Shown: in pieces, positions 10,065 through 19,458 of the stretch
How positions within the stretch are numbered: the first letter of the stretch is position 1
How the letters are laid out: every line of letters starts with the position of its first letter
Assembly: GCA_030849465.1 (NCBI GenBank)
Contig: JARVLF010000013.1
Location: 372,001-436,000 of the forward strand
Direction of reading: 5' to 3'
Source: Moesziomyces globuligerus
Lineage: Eukaryota; Basidiomycota; Ustilaginomycetes; Ustilaginales; Ustilaginaceae
Length of the DNA: 64,000 bases
Notes under the pieces: generated by a model
Seen by the model: only the letters and a program-made list of their open reading frames with translations
What the model was told of the DNA's origin: nothing
Database searches by the model: none
Position numbers and translations under genes: made by a program

Positions 10065-11066
10065 TTACGCAGGAGACGAGGACGAGTGGGGCGAAACGAG
10101 GGAGGGTGCGGGGTCGGGGTAGCTGGCGAGGGGAGGAAGGGTGGCGTTGGGCTCTTCGGCGTAGAAGGGGCGATTGAAGGGCCGCTTGACGTCTTCGAGG
10201 CGTGTGTCTGGTGTGGAGGAACGATCGATTGGCGAGAATGGCGCCGCGTGTTCTCCGCGCTCTCGGAGGCGGAGCGACGTGTTGTCGCGCGGGGGAGCGG
10301 AGCGGAACGACCAAGCGTGCTGGGGCGAGTCGGGATGGATGGCCGAGCCAGCGTGATGTTGAGCGTCTCGCGTGTACGCTGGTGAATGCGGCCGCGAAGA
10401 TGCAGGGGAGTTGAGGGGCGACAGCTCGTACTCTGGTTCTTCGACGATGACCCGAAGCGGGGTGGGGCCGGCTTCGGTCCAGGACGGGAGCACGATATCG
10501 CCTGCTGGGGTCGTCTGGAAGGAGGGCTGCGCCAGGCTTGACGACGACGGGCGTAGCAGTGGATGATCCTGAGACGGCCGAGGTGGGAGCTGAGGCTTGC
10601 TGTCGGGACGGTACAGCGGGCGGTGGTGCGAAAGCGGGATGCCGGATTTGGACGAGCCGCCTGCGGCAGCCACGGCGGCTCTGCGTGCAAATCGCTTGGT
10701 TCGCTGGTTGCGATACTCTGCGCGTCGGCCAAAGATCTTGTCGAGCGAGCCCTTGATAGCCCAAAAGAGACCGACGAGCTGGACGATGAGGAGGATGGCC
10801 ATGAGCGTCTGCTTGGTACTGTCCGCTTCGGTCCAGTGCCGACCGAGGTTGTCCCAGAAGGAAGCCGCCACGAGTGGCACGGATACACTCTGCGCCTGGC
10901 CGGAAGACATGTCGGTGGATGACGTTAGGGGGTCAGGCGACGACATCGGCTGCGCAGCGAGGTGAGTGGAGTATGCAGAGGGGCCGGCAGGCGATTGCGC
11001 GAGGATGGATGGTGGCGTGAGGACAAGTGCGATGGACAGCAAGGTTGTGGTCTGCCGGTTGAGCAT
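10065..11066 (-). CDS. Putative signal-peptide, single-pass membrane protein
   Basis: A 333-residue protein with no family I recognise. The chosen ATG gives a good signal peptide (LLSIALVLTPPSILAQS, residues about 9-25). A Ser/Pro-rich extracytoplasmic stretch follows, then a membrane segment at about residues 88-104 (TLMAILLIVQLVGLFWAI), followed by a strongly basic stop-transfer region with many Arg/Lys to residue 130. The remaining 200 residues are disordered, rich in Ser, Pro and Arg, with SP motifs. This predicts a type I protein with a cytosolic tail. A longer in-frame start at 11243 would bury the signal peptide. A GTAAGC overlaps the stop codon, so a spliced extension is possible but no good acceptor was seen. 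Confidence 0.55.
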   Translation of the reverse strand: MLNRQTTTLLSIALVLTPPSILAQSPAGPSAYSTHLAAQPMSSPDPLTSSTDMSSGQAQSVSVPLVAASFWDNLGRHWTEADSTKQTLMAILLIVQLVGLFWAIKGSLDKIFGRRAEYRNQRTKRFARRAAVAAAGGSSKSGIPLSHHRPLYRPDSKPQLPPRPSQDHPLLRPSSSSLAQPSFQTTPAGDIVLPSWTEAGPTPLRVIVEEPEYELSPLNSPASSRPHSPAYTRDAQHHAGSAIHPDSPQHAWSFRSAPPRDNTSLRLRERGEHAAPFSPIDRSSTPDTRLEDVKRPFNRPFYAEEPNATLPPLASYPDPAPSLVSPHSSSSPA

Positions 11067-11717
11067 GGTGGGGCGGTGGCTGTTCGCCACGAAGGAATTG
11101 CCCGGGCGGCAGAGCACTGGAGGAGGAAACGGCGGGCGAGATGAGATGAGGGTGGTGGCGGGAGTGGTGGATGCGCGATTGTGCGAGGCTGCAGGGCTCA
11201 TTCGAGGTGTTTGATTGGACTGATGGCAAAATTGGGCCAACATCAGCCGACTCGAGTTCTAGCAACGTGAATGAGTGGCGGCGCGCCCGAGAGTTGCCCC
11301 TTTCAGCCGAATTTTCCTCAGCTCGGCGCTTTTGAGTGCGTACACAAAAGTGCCGCCGCGATACGCCGGGCATTTCACACACACAAACATGCTCTTGGCG
11401 TATCGCAACACCCCGATTTCGGCTAGGGGCGCACGCCGATTGCATATATAAGAATGTGGATGGATAATTTATGGTGTTGCGCTCTCACATCGCATTTCTT
11501 GAAAATCGAGGATATGCGCGCGCGAGGCAGCATTTCATCATGTTGCGCCCTGCCTGCAGGCCCTATTTTCGGCACCAGCCCGGCCACAAACGGCCAGAGC
11601 CAACGAGCGTCGGAAGATCCGACTTGGCTATCCGAATCAGCCCACGATGCTGCTTTTCTCCTCGAGTGTCGATATACCATTGCCAACGATCGACGCCAAC
11701 CCGCTCAGCCGCTCGCG
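11067..11717. promoter_or_regulatory. Divergent intergenic region with TATA-like box at 11443-11450
   Basis: Separates the membrane-protein gene (-) from the phospholipase gene (+). The word CATATATAAG at about 11442-11451 is a plausible TATA box for the plus-strand gene and would give a leader of about 240 nt before the ATG at 11718. The open frame continues upstream to 11454, so a start at 11514 is also possible. Confidence 0.4.
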
Positions 11718-14700
11718 ATGCCGCAGTCGCCTGGTGAAGACCAAGGTCATCCGCCCTCGCCTCCTCCTCAGCGCGCAAGATGGATGTACGCACGCGGCGA
11801 CACCTGGGCCACCTTCCAGCCTCACGACAATGAGAAGCTCGAACAACATTGGAACCATCTCGGCGGCGAGCAATGGGCACGCGAGCACACCCAGACCCAT
11901 GCTGAGCAGGCGCAGCCCGACCAGCCGCACCTAGAGCCGCCACGAGCGCCGCCCTCGGGTGTAGATGCTATCCAGAACGCTCTCGACGGCGTTTCGGGCG
12001 TTGCCAACGACACCAAGCACAAGGCCGAGTCGATCGCAAAACACCCTCCCCTCAAGGATTCTTGGCTCTTCTGGCTCCGCCAATACATGCCTTACGGCGT
12101 GGCAAAAGGCCATGACGATGACGATGACAGTGCCGATCAAAACTCCGATTCGGAACACGATGACGGTTCGCGCGGTGACGACTCCTCGAGGAGCTCAAAA
12201 CCGGACAAGGTCCAGGTCAACTACATCCTCGACCCGGACCAGCCCGACTCGGAACGTGCCGCCAAGGTCCAGGTCATGGAAGACAACCTCTTCGACGTCG
12301 ACCTCGAGTCCATGACCCTCTATCCCGTCTTCTGGAAAGGCGTGCTCCTCAAGGTCGTCCGTGCCACCTGGTTCTATTCCTCCCTCACAGACGGCTCCTA
12401 CGCACCCATCAGCTGGGACGACCCGCTCTCTCAAGATCTTGATAACGCCTACTCTCAGGCACAGCCCTGGTTGGCCTCCTCTACCTCCTCTCAAGAGCAG
12501 TCCGGCCTCCCCGAGATCGGCGAAGAGACGGACAAGACCAAGCTCTATCCTCTGCCCAGCATCAAAAACAAAGGCCAGGTCTCTTTCCAAGATGCACAAG
12601 TCGGCCGCATCTTCTCCACGGACCTTCGCGGCCGCTTCTTGTCCGTCGTCGGCGGCTCCATCGTCGTGCGTGGCTTTGACCGCGCCGAAGAGATCGCCAA
12701 ATCCAAATCCTTCAGCCCCCTCTTCAACCTCTCCCTCCCCTGGGCAGCCGATGACGATGGCTCCGAGGCCCAGAAAGCGGGCTCCAGCGTTGGCGCACGC
12801 TCGGCGTCCAAGCGCGCAGGTGCTGCTCAGACCTCCTCGGCTCCCCCATCCGGAGGCGGAGCAGACGGCCCCAATCAGGCCAAGCCTTCCTCCAACGGCG
12901 ATGACGATGAGCGGAGGTCCTTCGCCGCCAAGCTGGTGCCTTCGAGCGATGCAGCCTTGCGACCGCTTGTGGCGCTGAAAAAGTGGATGGGCTACGACGA
13001 GAACCGAGCCGCCGATGAGGAAAAGCGAAAGATGAAGCAGCAGATGACCGAGGACGAGCTGGACCGCCAGCGGCGATCGCACAACGACCTCGATCAGCTG
13101 CCAGACGATCTCAAGGATGAGCCGCCCGAGCTCGTTTTTGCCATCCACGGCATCGGCCAGCAGCTCACCGAAGATTTCGAGGCGCTCGACTTTGTCTACG
13201 ACGTGGAACACCTCCGCAACCTCGCTAGCGAGAACGCCCGGGATCCGGCGGTTCGACGGCTCTCGCGCGGTCGCCGCGCCCAGTTCATCCCGATCTGCTG
13301 GCGAAGATTCATGGAATTCAACGACAAGCCCGAGACTAACGACAACTTTTACACGCTCGACGACATCACCAACTCGGCCGCCATCCCCGTCGTGCGCAAC
13401 GTCATCAGCAAAGTGGTGCTCGACGTGCCCTTCTACCTCTCGCGCCACCGCAACAAGATGATCGATTCGGTCACCTCGGAGCTCAACCGCACCTACCGCC
13501 TCTTCTGCCGCCGCAATCCCGAGTTCGAAAAGCGTGGCGGGCGCGTCTCGATCATCGGCCATTCGTTGGGCTCGGCGCTGGCCGCCGACATCCTCTCCGC
13601 ACAGCCGTCCAAGGTGCCGCCGCTCGCCGAAGTCGAGCAGTCGGATCGCGAGCTGCTGCGCAAGAACGACTGCCTGCACTTCAACGTCAAGAATCTGTTC
13701 TTCATTGGATCGCCCGTCGGCTTCTTCTTTCACCTCGATGGCGGTCAGTTGATCGCCCGCAGTGGCAATCCTCGCAATGCCGACTGCAGCAGTGACGCCG
13801 TCGATGATCGCCAGGGACGGTACGGATGCCTGGCGGCCGAAAACGTGTACAACGTCTTCAACCCCAACGATCCCGTCGCCTTCCAGCTCGCACCCACCGT
13901 CGACGCCACCTACGCCAAGGTCGTCCGGCCCGTTTCGATCGAGAGCGCCACCGAGGTGCTGCTGCAGACGCTCTCGCTGCCGCGCCTCAGCGTCAGCCGC
14001 GTGTTTGAAAAGTACGAGGACCATCCCTTCCAGGGTGTCGGCAAGATCACGCGCCAGGCAAGGATCCTGGAGAACGAGGAGCAGACGCTGCCGACCGGCC
14101 TGTCCGAGAGTGAGAGGCAGGAGGTCGAGCAGCGCAAGCTGGGCGAGCGCGTAGTCGATAGCTCCGACTACATCCGGACCGTGCGCAAGTGGCACCAGCT
14201 CCACGCGCCTGGTTCGTCCGTCTCTCCCTCGTCCAGCTCGTCTGCATCGTTCGCGGACGCATCGGATGGCGACGCGGGTGGCGACAGCAAGCCCCGGGAG
14301 ATGGGCCGACGGCAGGAGTTGCAGACCGAGACGGGGTCGAGACACAAGGCGGTGCAGCCGGAAGCCGTCGTGCTGGCCACGGCGAGCGACGACGAGTGCG
14401 ATCTGGACCTCGAGAGCCTCGAGCGCGCCGAGCGCCGCTTCCGCGCGCTCAACCCGCACGGCTGCATCGACTACCACCTCTCGGCCAGCATCGGCCTGAG
14501 CGACTACCTCGACATGTTTGGCGCCCATCTCGCCTACTGGACCCACCGCGACTTTGCCGTCTTTGTGCTCACGCAGCTCTTTATGGACTTCACCACCACC
14601 GACCACGTGTCGATCGTCCCGCCCGTCCAGCCGAGCCGCATGCAGCACCACCAGCCCGTCTCGGACGACGGCAGCCAAGATGACGACGACGACGACGACG

Positions 14701-14732
14701 ACGATGACGATGACGACCAAGACGAGCAATGA
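11718..14732 (+). CDS. DDHD-domain phospholipase A1-like protein
   Basis: Intracellular PA-preferring phospholipase A1 family (yeast Ddl1/YOR022C, mammalian DDHD1/2), acting on phosphatidic acid or other glycerophospholipids at organelle membranes. Intronless, 1004 residues. The N-terminal WWE-like segment (WMYARGDTWATFQPHDNEKL) is near residue 20, and a conserved linker (LFDVDLESMTLYPVFWKG) is near 195-215. The alpha/beta-hydrolase part starts at FAIHGIGQQ (about 474). The nucleophile elbow GHSLGS at about 613 supplies the catalytic Ser. The DDHD domain runs from about 657 to 960, with VYNVFNPNDPVAFQLAP and CIDYHLSASIGLSDYL. The C-terminus is a run of Asp residues. The sequence supports the fold and catalytic Ser; substrate and location are inferred. 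Confidence 0.85.
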   Translation: MPQSPGEDQGHPPSPPPQRARWMYARGDTWATFQPHDNEKLEQHWNHLGGEQWAREHTQTHAEQAQPDQPHLEPPRAPPSGVDAIQNALDGVSGVANDTKHKAESIAKHPPLKDSWLFWLRQYMPYGVAKGHDDDDDSADQNSDSEHDDGSRGDDSSRSSKPDKVQVNYILDPDQPDSERAAKVQVMEDNLFDVDLESMTLYPVFWKGVLLKVVRATWFYSSLTDGSYAPISWDDPLSQDLDNAYSQAQPWLASSTSSQEQSGLPEIGEETDKTKLYPLPSIKNKGQVSFQDAQVGRIFSTDLRGRFLSVVGGSIVVRGFDRAEEIAKSKSFSPLFNLSLPWAADDDGSEAQKAGSSVGARSASKRAGAAQTSSAPPSGGGADGPNQAKPSSNGDDDERRSFAAKLVPSSDAALRPLVALKKWMGYDENRAADEEKRKMKQQMTEDELDRQRRSHNDLDQLPDDLKDEPPELVFAIHGIGQQLTEDFEALDFVYDVEHLRNLASENARDPAVRRLSRGRRAQFIPICWRRFMEFNDKPETNDNFYTLDDITNSAAIPVVRNVISKVVLDVPFYLSRHRNKMIDSVTSELNRTYRLFCRRNPEFEKRGGRVSIIGHSLGSALAADILSAQPSKVPPLAEVEQSDRELLRKNDCLHFNVKNLFFIGSPVGFFFHLDGGQLIARSGNPRNADCSSDAVDDRQGRYGCLAAENVYNVFNPNDPVAFQLAPTVDATYAKVVRPVSIESATEVLLQTLSLPRLSVSRVFEKYEDHPFQGVGKITRQARILENEEQTLPTGLSESERQEVEQRKLGERVVDSSDYIRTVRKWHQLHAPGSSVSPSSSSSASFADASDGDAGGDSKPREMGRRQELQTETGSRHKAVQPEAVVLATASDDECDLDLESLERAERRFRALNPHGCIDYHLSASIGLSDYLDMFGAHLAYWTHRDFAVFVLTQLFMDFTTTDHVSIVPPVQPSRMQHHQPVSDDGSQDDDDDDDDDDDDDQDEQ

Positions 14733-14853
14733 AGCACGGCCGACATAGATTCTCAAGAACCAGAACGACACACGGAGACGGGCAATGGGAATGGAACGCA
14801 TTGGAAAAAAAAAGGCCTGGCGTTCGGGATTGAAGCTGTGCGGGAGCGGGAGC
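14733..14853. other. Short convergent spacer
   Basis: Only 121 bp separate two convergent stop codons, so the 3' UTRs of the phospholipase and the PACT-protein genes must overlap. An A run (AAAAAAAAA at about 14806) is the only notable feature. Confidence 0.4.
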
Positions 14854-17800
14854 TCATTGTGGGGCTGCTGAGGCGAGTTTTGCGCTCTGGGGCAGGGTGG
14901 AAGGGAGGAGGCTTCGTCTGGCCCTGACGTGGTGATGGGCGTTTGCGAGGCTGAGCTTGAGCTGGGCCATCTGGTGCGCCTTTTGGGCGAGGAGGTTGAT
15001 CCTCGCCGCGGCGTGGACGGCGTTGAGAGCGAGCCTCCATCTGCTGGAGGGGAGGGGGGTGCGTGGCGGTTGCGGGTCGCGTTGGAGTTGGAGTTCGAGG
15101 AGGATGCGGCCGAGTTGGGCGTCCGACTTGACGAGGCCGGCGAGGAGGGCCGAGATGTAGGTCTTCTGATGCGCCAGGTCTGCGCTCCGATCCATCTCGC
15201 GCGTGAGTTTGAGCTTGAGATACTTGATGTGAAGCAGAAGGCCCTTGCACTCTTGTTCGTGCGTCCTGCGCACGGCCATCAGCGACTGCTCCTCGACGTA
15301 CGGCGGCGGTTCGTTGGCACCCCGCTGCTCGAGCGCATCGAGCTTGGCCTTGATCCGATCCACCTCGTGCGTCTTGCTCTTGAGCTGTGCGACGAGCGTC
15401 TTGACCTGTTCGAGGAACTCGGCACGCTCGCGCTCCTTGGCGGCTTGGTGGGCGTCGTGCTGACGACGCGCCTGCTCGCGTTCGGCACGCAGCGCTTCGA
15501 GGTCGTGACCCTGTCGATCGGCCTCGCGACGAAGCGTGCGCAGCTCCTGCTCAAACAGCCCCACATCGCGCACAATGAGATCGCGCTCGGCACGCAGTCG
15601 ATCCCGATCGCCCGCCACCTGTTCGTACGAGGCCTTTTTCGAGCGCAGCGCCGCGTGCGCCGCCTCCATCTGCTCAATCTGCTCGTCCAGCTGCGCCTGA
15701 TGCTCGCCCAACGCCGCACGCGAGACGGCGAGCTCCGCCTGCACCTGCGCGTGCTTCTCGTTGGCCACGGCAAAGTCGTGGTGGAGCTCGGCACGCTGGC
15801 TCAGCAGCTCGTTGCGTTCGGCGCGCAGCGCCTCGACCTCGTCCTGCGCCGCCTGGAAGCGCTCGGCGAGCGCTGCCACGCCCGCATCCTGCCCGTCGGG
15901 AAGCGCCTGGTCGCGGTACTGGCGGCCGAGGTCCTCGAGGCCGCCCACCTTGCGCTCGAGCTTGCGCTTGACCGCGTCGAGTTCGGTCTTTGTGCGCACG
16001 AGGCTGGATTCGATCGCCTCCTTGTGCTGCCCGGCCGCGCGCGTCTCGGCAAGCATGCTGCGCTGCTTGGCGCGCTCCGACTGCAGATCCTGCTGGAGCG
16101 AGCCTGCCGCCTCCTTGAAGCGCGCGAGCTCGGCGAGCACCTCGCGGTGCTGGCGACGTTCGGCGCTGCGCTCGTCGAGCACGCGTTCGCGCCGCTCGAG
16201 ATCGCGCTCGCGCTCGTCGAGCTGCTCGTTGTCCGCCGCCCATCGGCTCTTGAGCGCCTCGAGCTGCGCGTGCACATCGGCAAACACCTGCTGGCGCTGC
16301 AGCACGCTCTTGCTCTGACTCGCGCTCGACGAATCACCGACATGGCCGGCTGCGGCACGGAGGCGATCGAGTTCGGCCTCGAGCTCGGCGATGCGCTCGT
16401 GCGCCTGGTGCAGCCGCTCGGCGAGCGTGAGGTGCGCCACGCCCGCGCTGTCCAGCTGCTGAAGCTTGGCGTCGATGCTCGCGTTGGCCTCGTCCAGCGC
16501 ACCTTCGAGGTAGGCGATGCGTTCCACCACTCCCGCAGCGCCGAGGCTCGACTCGTTGTACAGCCACGACGCCTCGCTCAGCGGGCCCGGCGAACGCGGC
16601 GTCTTGAGCGCAGAGATGTTGCGCAGACTCATCACCGACTTGGGCAGCGGCGACGACCCCACTGCCTTCCTACCCGGCGTCACCGGTGCGACGCTCGCGC
16701 CGCCTGCGCTGCCCTCGACGTCGTCGGCACGGCTCAAGTGAGCGAGGTTGGCGCCGACGCCGCGGTGGATCATCTCGCGGTACTGTCGCACGCGCTCCTC
16801 GAGCTCGGCCTTCTGCTGCTCGAGCCGCTGCACCTTGTCCTCGTGCAGCGGCGAGGGCGCTGCTTCGGCTTCCAGCTCGACGATCCGCGCGCGTGCCTCG
16901 CGCAGTTCCTCCTGCAACGCCTCGTGTTCGGCTGCGCGACTGTCATCTGCGGTGGCATCCGCGGGGGTGTTCTTGGAAAGCTGAGCCGTGGCGGCGTTGA
17001 GACGGCGTTCCAGGCCGCGGATCCGGCTCGCTTCGCCGCGCGCCTGTTCGCGCAGCATCTCGACCTCAGCCTCGACCCGGCCGAGGCTCTCTTGCTTGGC
17101 CGTGATCTCGCCGACCAGCGCCTGCTTGTCGGCATCGAGCTGGACGATGCGCGCCTGGAGCGCATCGACATCGACGCTGGGAGGCGGCGCGACGCTCCGA
17201 TCCTTGTCGGACAGCTGCGCCTCTAGGGCCTGAATGCGGGCGAGCGCCTCGTCGCGCTCTGCCTCGATGCGGTCGAGCGTCTGGAAGGAGAATGCCTTTG
17301 CCTGCTGCACCTGCTCCTCCATCTGGCCGCGCTCGCGCTCCAACCGCGCCTCGAGCTCCTCGACGTCCTCGTCGCGCTCCTTGAGCACCGCCCTCAGCTC
17401 GTCGATCTCGTCCCGCAACCCTTGGTCGTCCGGCCGGCCCTCGTCCTCCACGCGAGCCGCATCACGAAGCGCTTGCAGCTCTCTCTCCTTGTCGTCGAGC
17501 AGGTCGGCGAGTTCCTGCGCCTCCTTGTCCAACCCATCTGCTCTCGCCTTCTCCGCCTTGAGCTGCTCGTCGAGCTTGGCATCCGGCGCCGAGGCGGCGG
17601 TTGCGGTGGTGGTGGCAGCTTCGAGGCGGGCGAGTCGGAGCTGGAGCGCATCGCGCTCGCGCTTGAGCTCGTCGTTCTCGGCGTCGAGGCGCGCGTTGAG
17701 CTTGCTCTGGTAGAGCGCGAGCTTGGCGGCGTCGAGGCGCGGGCGGGCGATGGCGTTGGCCTCGGTGCCTGCGTCTGCGGCTCCGAGTCCGGGGAACGAC

Positions 17801-19458
17801 GTGTTGGCACGCAGACCCATGGCGCTATGCCTGGATGCGTTTGGCGCGAGCGCGAGATCGTTGGACGATGCCTCGCTGAACGTCGCCGATCCCGCGGCAC
17901 TCGCGTCGTCGTTGCCATCGACCTTGGCCGGCGCCGGGGCTCGCAGCGGGCTGGGCGCAGATGCGGATGCGAGGCTCGAGTCGGCGAGACCAAAGAGCGC
18001 GCCGCGACGGAGGAGCTCTGCTGCGCCTCCCTTGGGCAGCGGCGTGCGACCGGCGGCGATGGTGTTGGCGCGGCCGAGGCGGTCCATACGACGCGAAGCG
18101 GGCGCGCTGGAAGCGGGCGTAGCAGACGCATCCTCGCTCGTCCTCGCATCGCCCTCGGAGCGCGATGCTGGAGTGGCGTGAAGTTGCGCCTGCGCCTGGA
18201 GGCGTTGGAGCGCCTCGAGATGCGCGGCCGACGACCTTGCCGATCGAACGTGGCGGTCGGTGGCGCGGACGCTGTTGAGCAGATACTGCTTCATGCGCGC
18301 GCGCTCCTCCGAGTCGGCAGCCTGCTTGGGTGTTGCGAACTCGGCGGGTGGCGGACGCAGCGGCGTGCCGGAAGCCGAGTCGGTTGCGGCGGGCGCGGGC
18401 CTCGAAGCGGCACCGAGAGCCTGACGCACGAGGCGCGCCGCAGCGGGGCTTGAGTAGGTGGTGGCAGTGTACTCGGTGTCGGGCGCCGAGCCGGCCTGTG
18501 TTGGCTCGGCCTCTGCGGGTTGAGAAGAGGCGACGGTGGGTGCGTCGCGATCCGCGTCCGCGCGGCTATCGTCGTCGTCGACGGCGGATTCGTCGAGCTG
18601 GACGAGACGCCTGCGCTGCGCCCTGCGCTGGCGCCAGTCGATGTGGTCGCCGCCGACGGGCGACTGCTCCAGCAGCTCGGCGGACGCTTGGCGTGACGGG
18701 ATGGACGATGCAGTAGGTGCGTCGTAGACGACGAAATCGCGCGCATCGGGTTGGGGAGGAAGCGACTGGGGTGGACTGTCGTCTTGGTCGAGGGCGTCGG
18801 TCTCGGAGTGGGGAGCGTCGTCGGGCGCGATCGAGGACTCGGTGAGGTCGTCGAGGAGCGCGGAGGCCGAGCGGGACGAGCGCGTGGCCCTGGACGCGGA
18901 CGCCTTTGTGGTATCGTCGTATGGCTGGGTGGAGGCTACGGACTCGGCGGAGGAGCGCATGGGACGCGCGGTGACGATGGTTCGTGATCTGGAGCCTACG
19001 GTGGAGGCTGCGCCGACTGTGCGCTGCGGGGTGGAAGTGAGGGGCGGCGAGGTGCTCCTGACGTGCGCATACGGATCCGGGAACTGCGCGTCCCTGTGTG
19101 GCTCGTCGATGCTCGAGGACGACGAAGATGCCGAGAGCGCACTTGGCTGGTGGGCGGCAGCATTGTGCACTGCGGCGGCGAGGCTCACGGGCGGAGCGGT
19201 GGCGCGTGGCGTGTCGAGGCGGGTATGTTTTGGTTTGTTCGAGGACGAGGAGGCGATGGAGGCGTCTGAAGAGTCCGAGGGTCTGGAGAAGGACGAGTTG
19301 TGCGTGGCGGTGGGAGCGAGGGGCGTTCGGGAGATCGAGGCGCTGATGTCGCGCGTGTCGCCGCCCGGGAGGGAGAGGTCGAATTCGGACTGCTCCTGCA
19401 TGAGGTCCTGTGCGATCTGGCGCTCGAGCCGCGCGGGAGTGCCAAAGTGCAGATCCAT
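14854..19458 (-). CDS. Large coiled-coil PACT-domain (pericentrin/Pcp1-like) spindle-pole protein
   Basis: Likely scaffold of the spindle pole body or microtubule-organising centre that anchors gamma-tubulin complexes. One exon, 1534 residues. Residues 1-580 are disordered and Ser/Ala-rich; the N-terminus begins MDLHFGTPARLERQIAQDLM. From about 600 to 1400 the protein is almost entirely heptad-repeat coiled coil rich in Glu, Arg, Ala and Leu, with a break near 950-1020. The C-terminus (about 1410-1500) carries a PACT-like motif: LLHIKYLKLKLTREMDRSAD, then LAHQKTYISALLAGL and a basic Arg/Leu/Ala helix. I see no clear CM1 motif. A PACT assignment fits fungal Pcp1/PcpA; a different MTOC coiled-coil protein (Mto1-like) remains possible. 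Confidence 0.65.
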   Translation of the reverse strand: MDLHFGTPARLERQIAQDLMQEQSEFDLSLPGGDTRDISASISRTPLAPTATHNSSFSRPSDSSDASIASSSSNKPKHTRLDTPRATAPPVSLAAAVHNAAAHQPSALSASSSSSSIDEPHRDAQFPDPYAHVRSTSPPLTSTPQRTVGAASTVGSRSRTIVTARPMRSSAESVASTQPYDDTTKASASRATRSSRSASALLDDLTESSIAPDDAPHSETDALDQDDSPPQSLPPQPDARDFVVYDAPTASSIPSRQASAELLEQSPVGGDHIDWRQRRAQRRRLVQLDESAVDDDDSRADADRDAPTVASSQPAEAEPTQAGSAPDTEYTATTYSSPAAARLVRQALGAASRPAPAATDSASGTPLRPPPAEFATPKQAADSEERARMKQYLLNSVRATDRHVRSARSSAAHLEALQRLQAQAQLHATPASRSEGDARTSEDASATPASSAPASRRMDRLGRANTIAAGRTPLPKGGAAELLRRGALFGLADSSLASASAPSPLRAPAPAKVDGNDDASAAGSATFSEASSNDLALAPNASRHSAMGLRANTSFPGLGAADAGTEANAIARPRLDAAKLALYQSKLNARLDAENDELKRERDALQLRLARLEAATTTATAASAPDAKLDEQLKAEKARADGLDKEAQELADLLDDKERELQALRDAARVEDEGRPDDQGLRDEIDELRAVLKERDEDVEELEARLERERGQMEEQVQQAKAFSFQTLDRIEAERDEALARIQALEAQLSDKDRSVAPPPSVDVDALQARIVQLDADKQALVGEITAKQESLGRVEAEVEMLREQARGEASRIRGLERRLNAATAQLSKNTPADATADDSRAAEHEALQEELREARARIVELEAEAAPSPLHEDKVQRLEQQKAELEERVRQYREMIHRGVGANLAHLSRADDVEGSAGGASVAPVTPGRKAVGSSPLPKSVMSLRNISALKTPRSPGPLSEASWLYNESSLGAAGVVERIAYLEGALDEANASIDAKLQQLDSAGVAHLTLAERLHQAHERIAELEAELDRLRAAAGHVGDSSSASQSKSVLQRQQVFADVHAQLEALKSRWAADNEQLDERERDLERRERVLDERSAERRQHREVLAELARFKEAAGSLQQDLQSERAKQRSMLAETRAAGQHKEAIESSLVRTKTELDAVKRKLERKVGGLEDLGRQYRDQALPDGQDAGVAALAERFQAAQDEVEALRAERNELLSQRAELHHDFAVANEKHAQVQAELAVSRAALGEHQAQLDEQIEQMEAAHAALRSKKASYEQVAGDRDRLRAERDLIVRDVGLFEQELRTLRREADRQGHDLEALRAEREQARRQHDAHQAAKERERAEFLEQVKTLVAQLKSKTHEVDRIKAKLDALEQRGANEPPPYVEEQSLMAVRRTHEQECKGLLLHIKYLKLKLTREMDRSADLAHQKTYISALLAGLVKSDAQLGRILLELQLQRDPQPPRTPLPSSRWRLALNAVHAAARINLLAQKAHQMAQLKLSLANAHHHVRARRSLLPSTLPQSAKLASAAPQ

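Noticed and set aside
12195..14801. 868-codon open frame antisense to the DDHD phospholipase gene
   Set aside because: GC-rich shadow frame: composition mirrors the sense codons, no domain, while the sense strand has a full catalytic and DDHD motif set.
14929..17226. 765-codon open frame antisense to the PACT coiled-coil gene
   Set aside because: Leu/Arg-rich mirror of the Glu/Arg/Ala heptads on the sense strand; no domain or start context.
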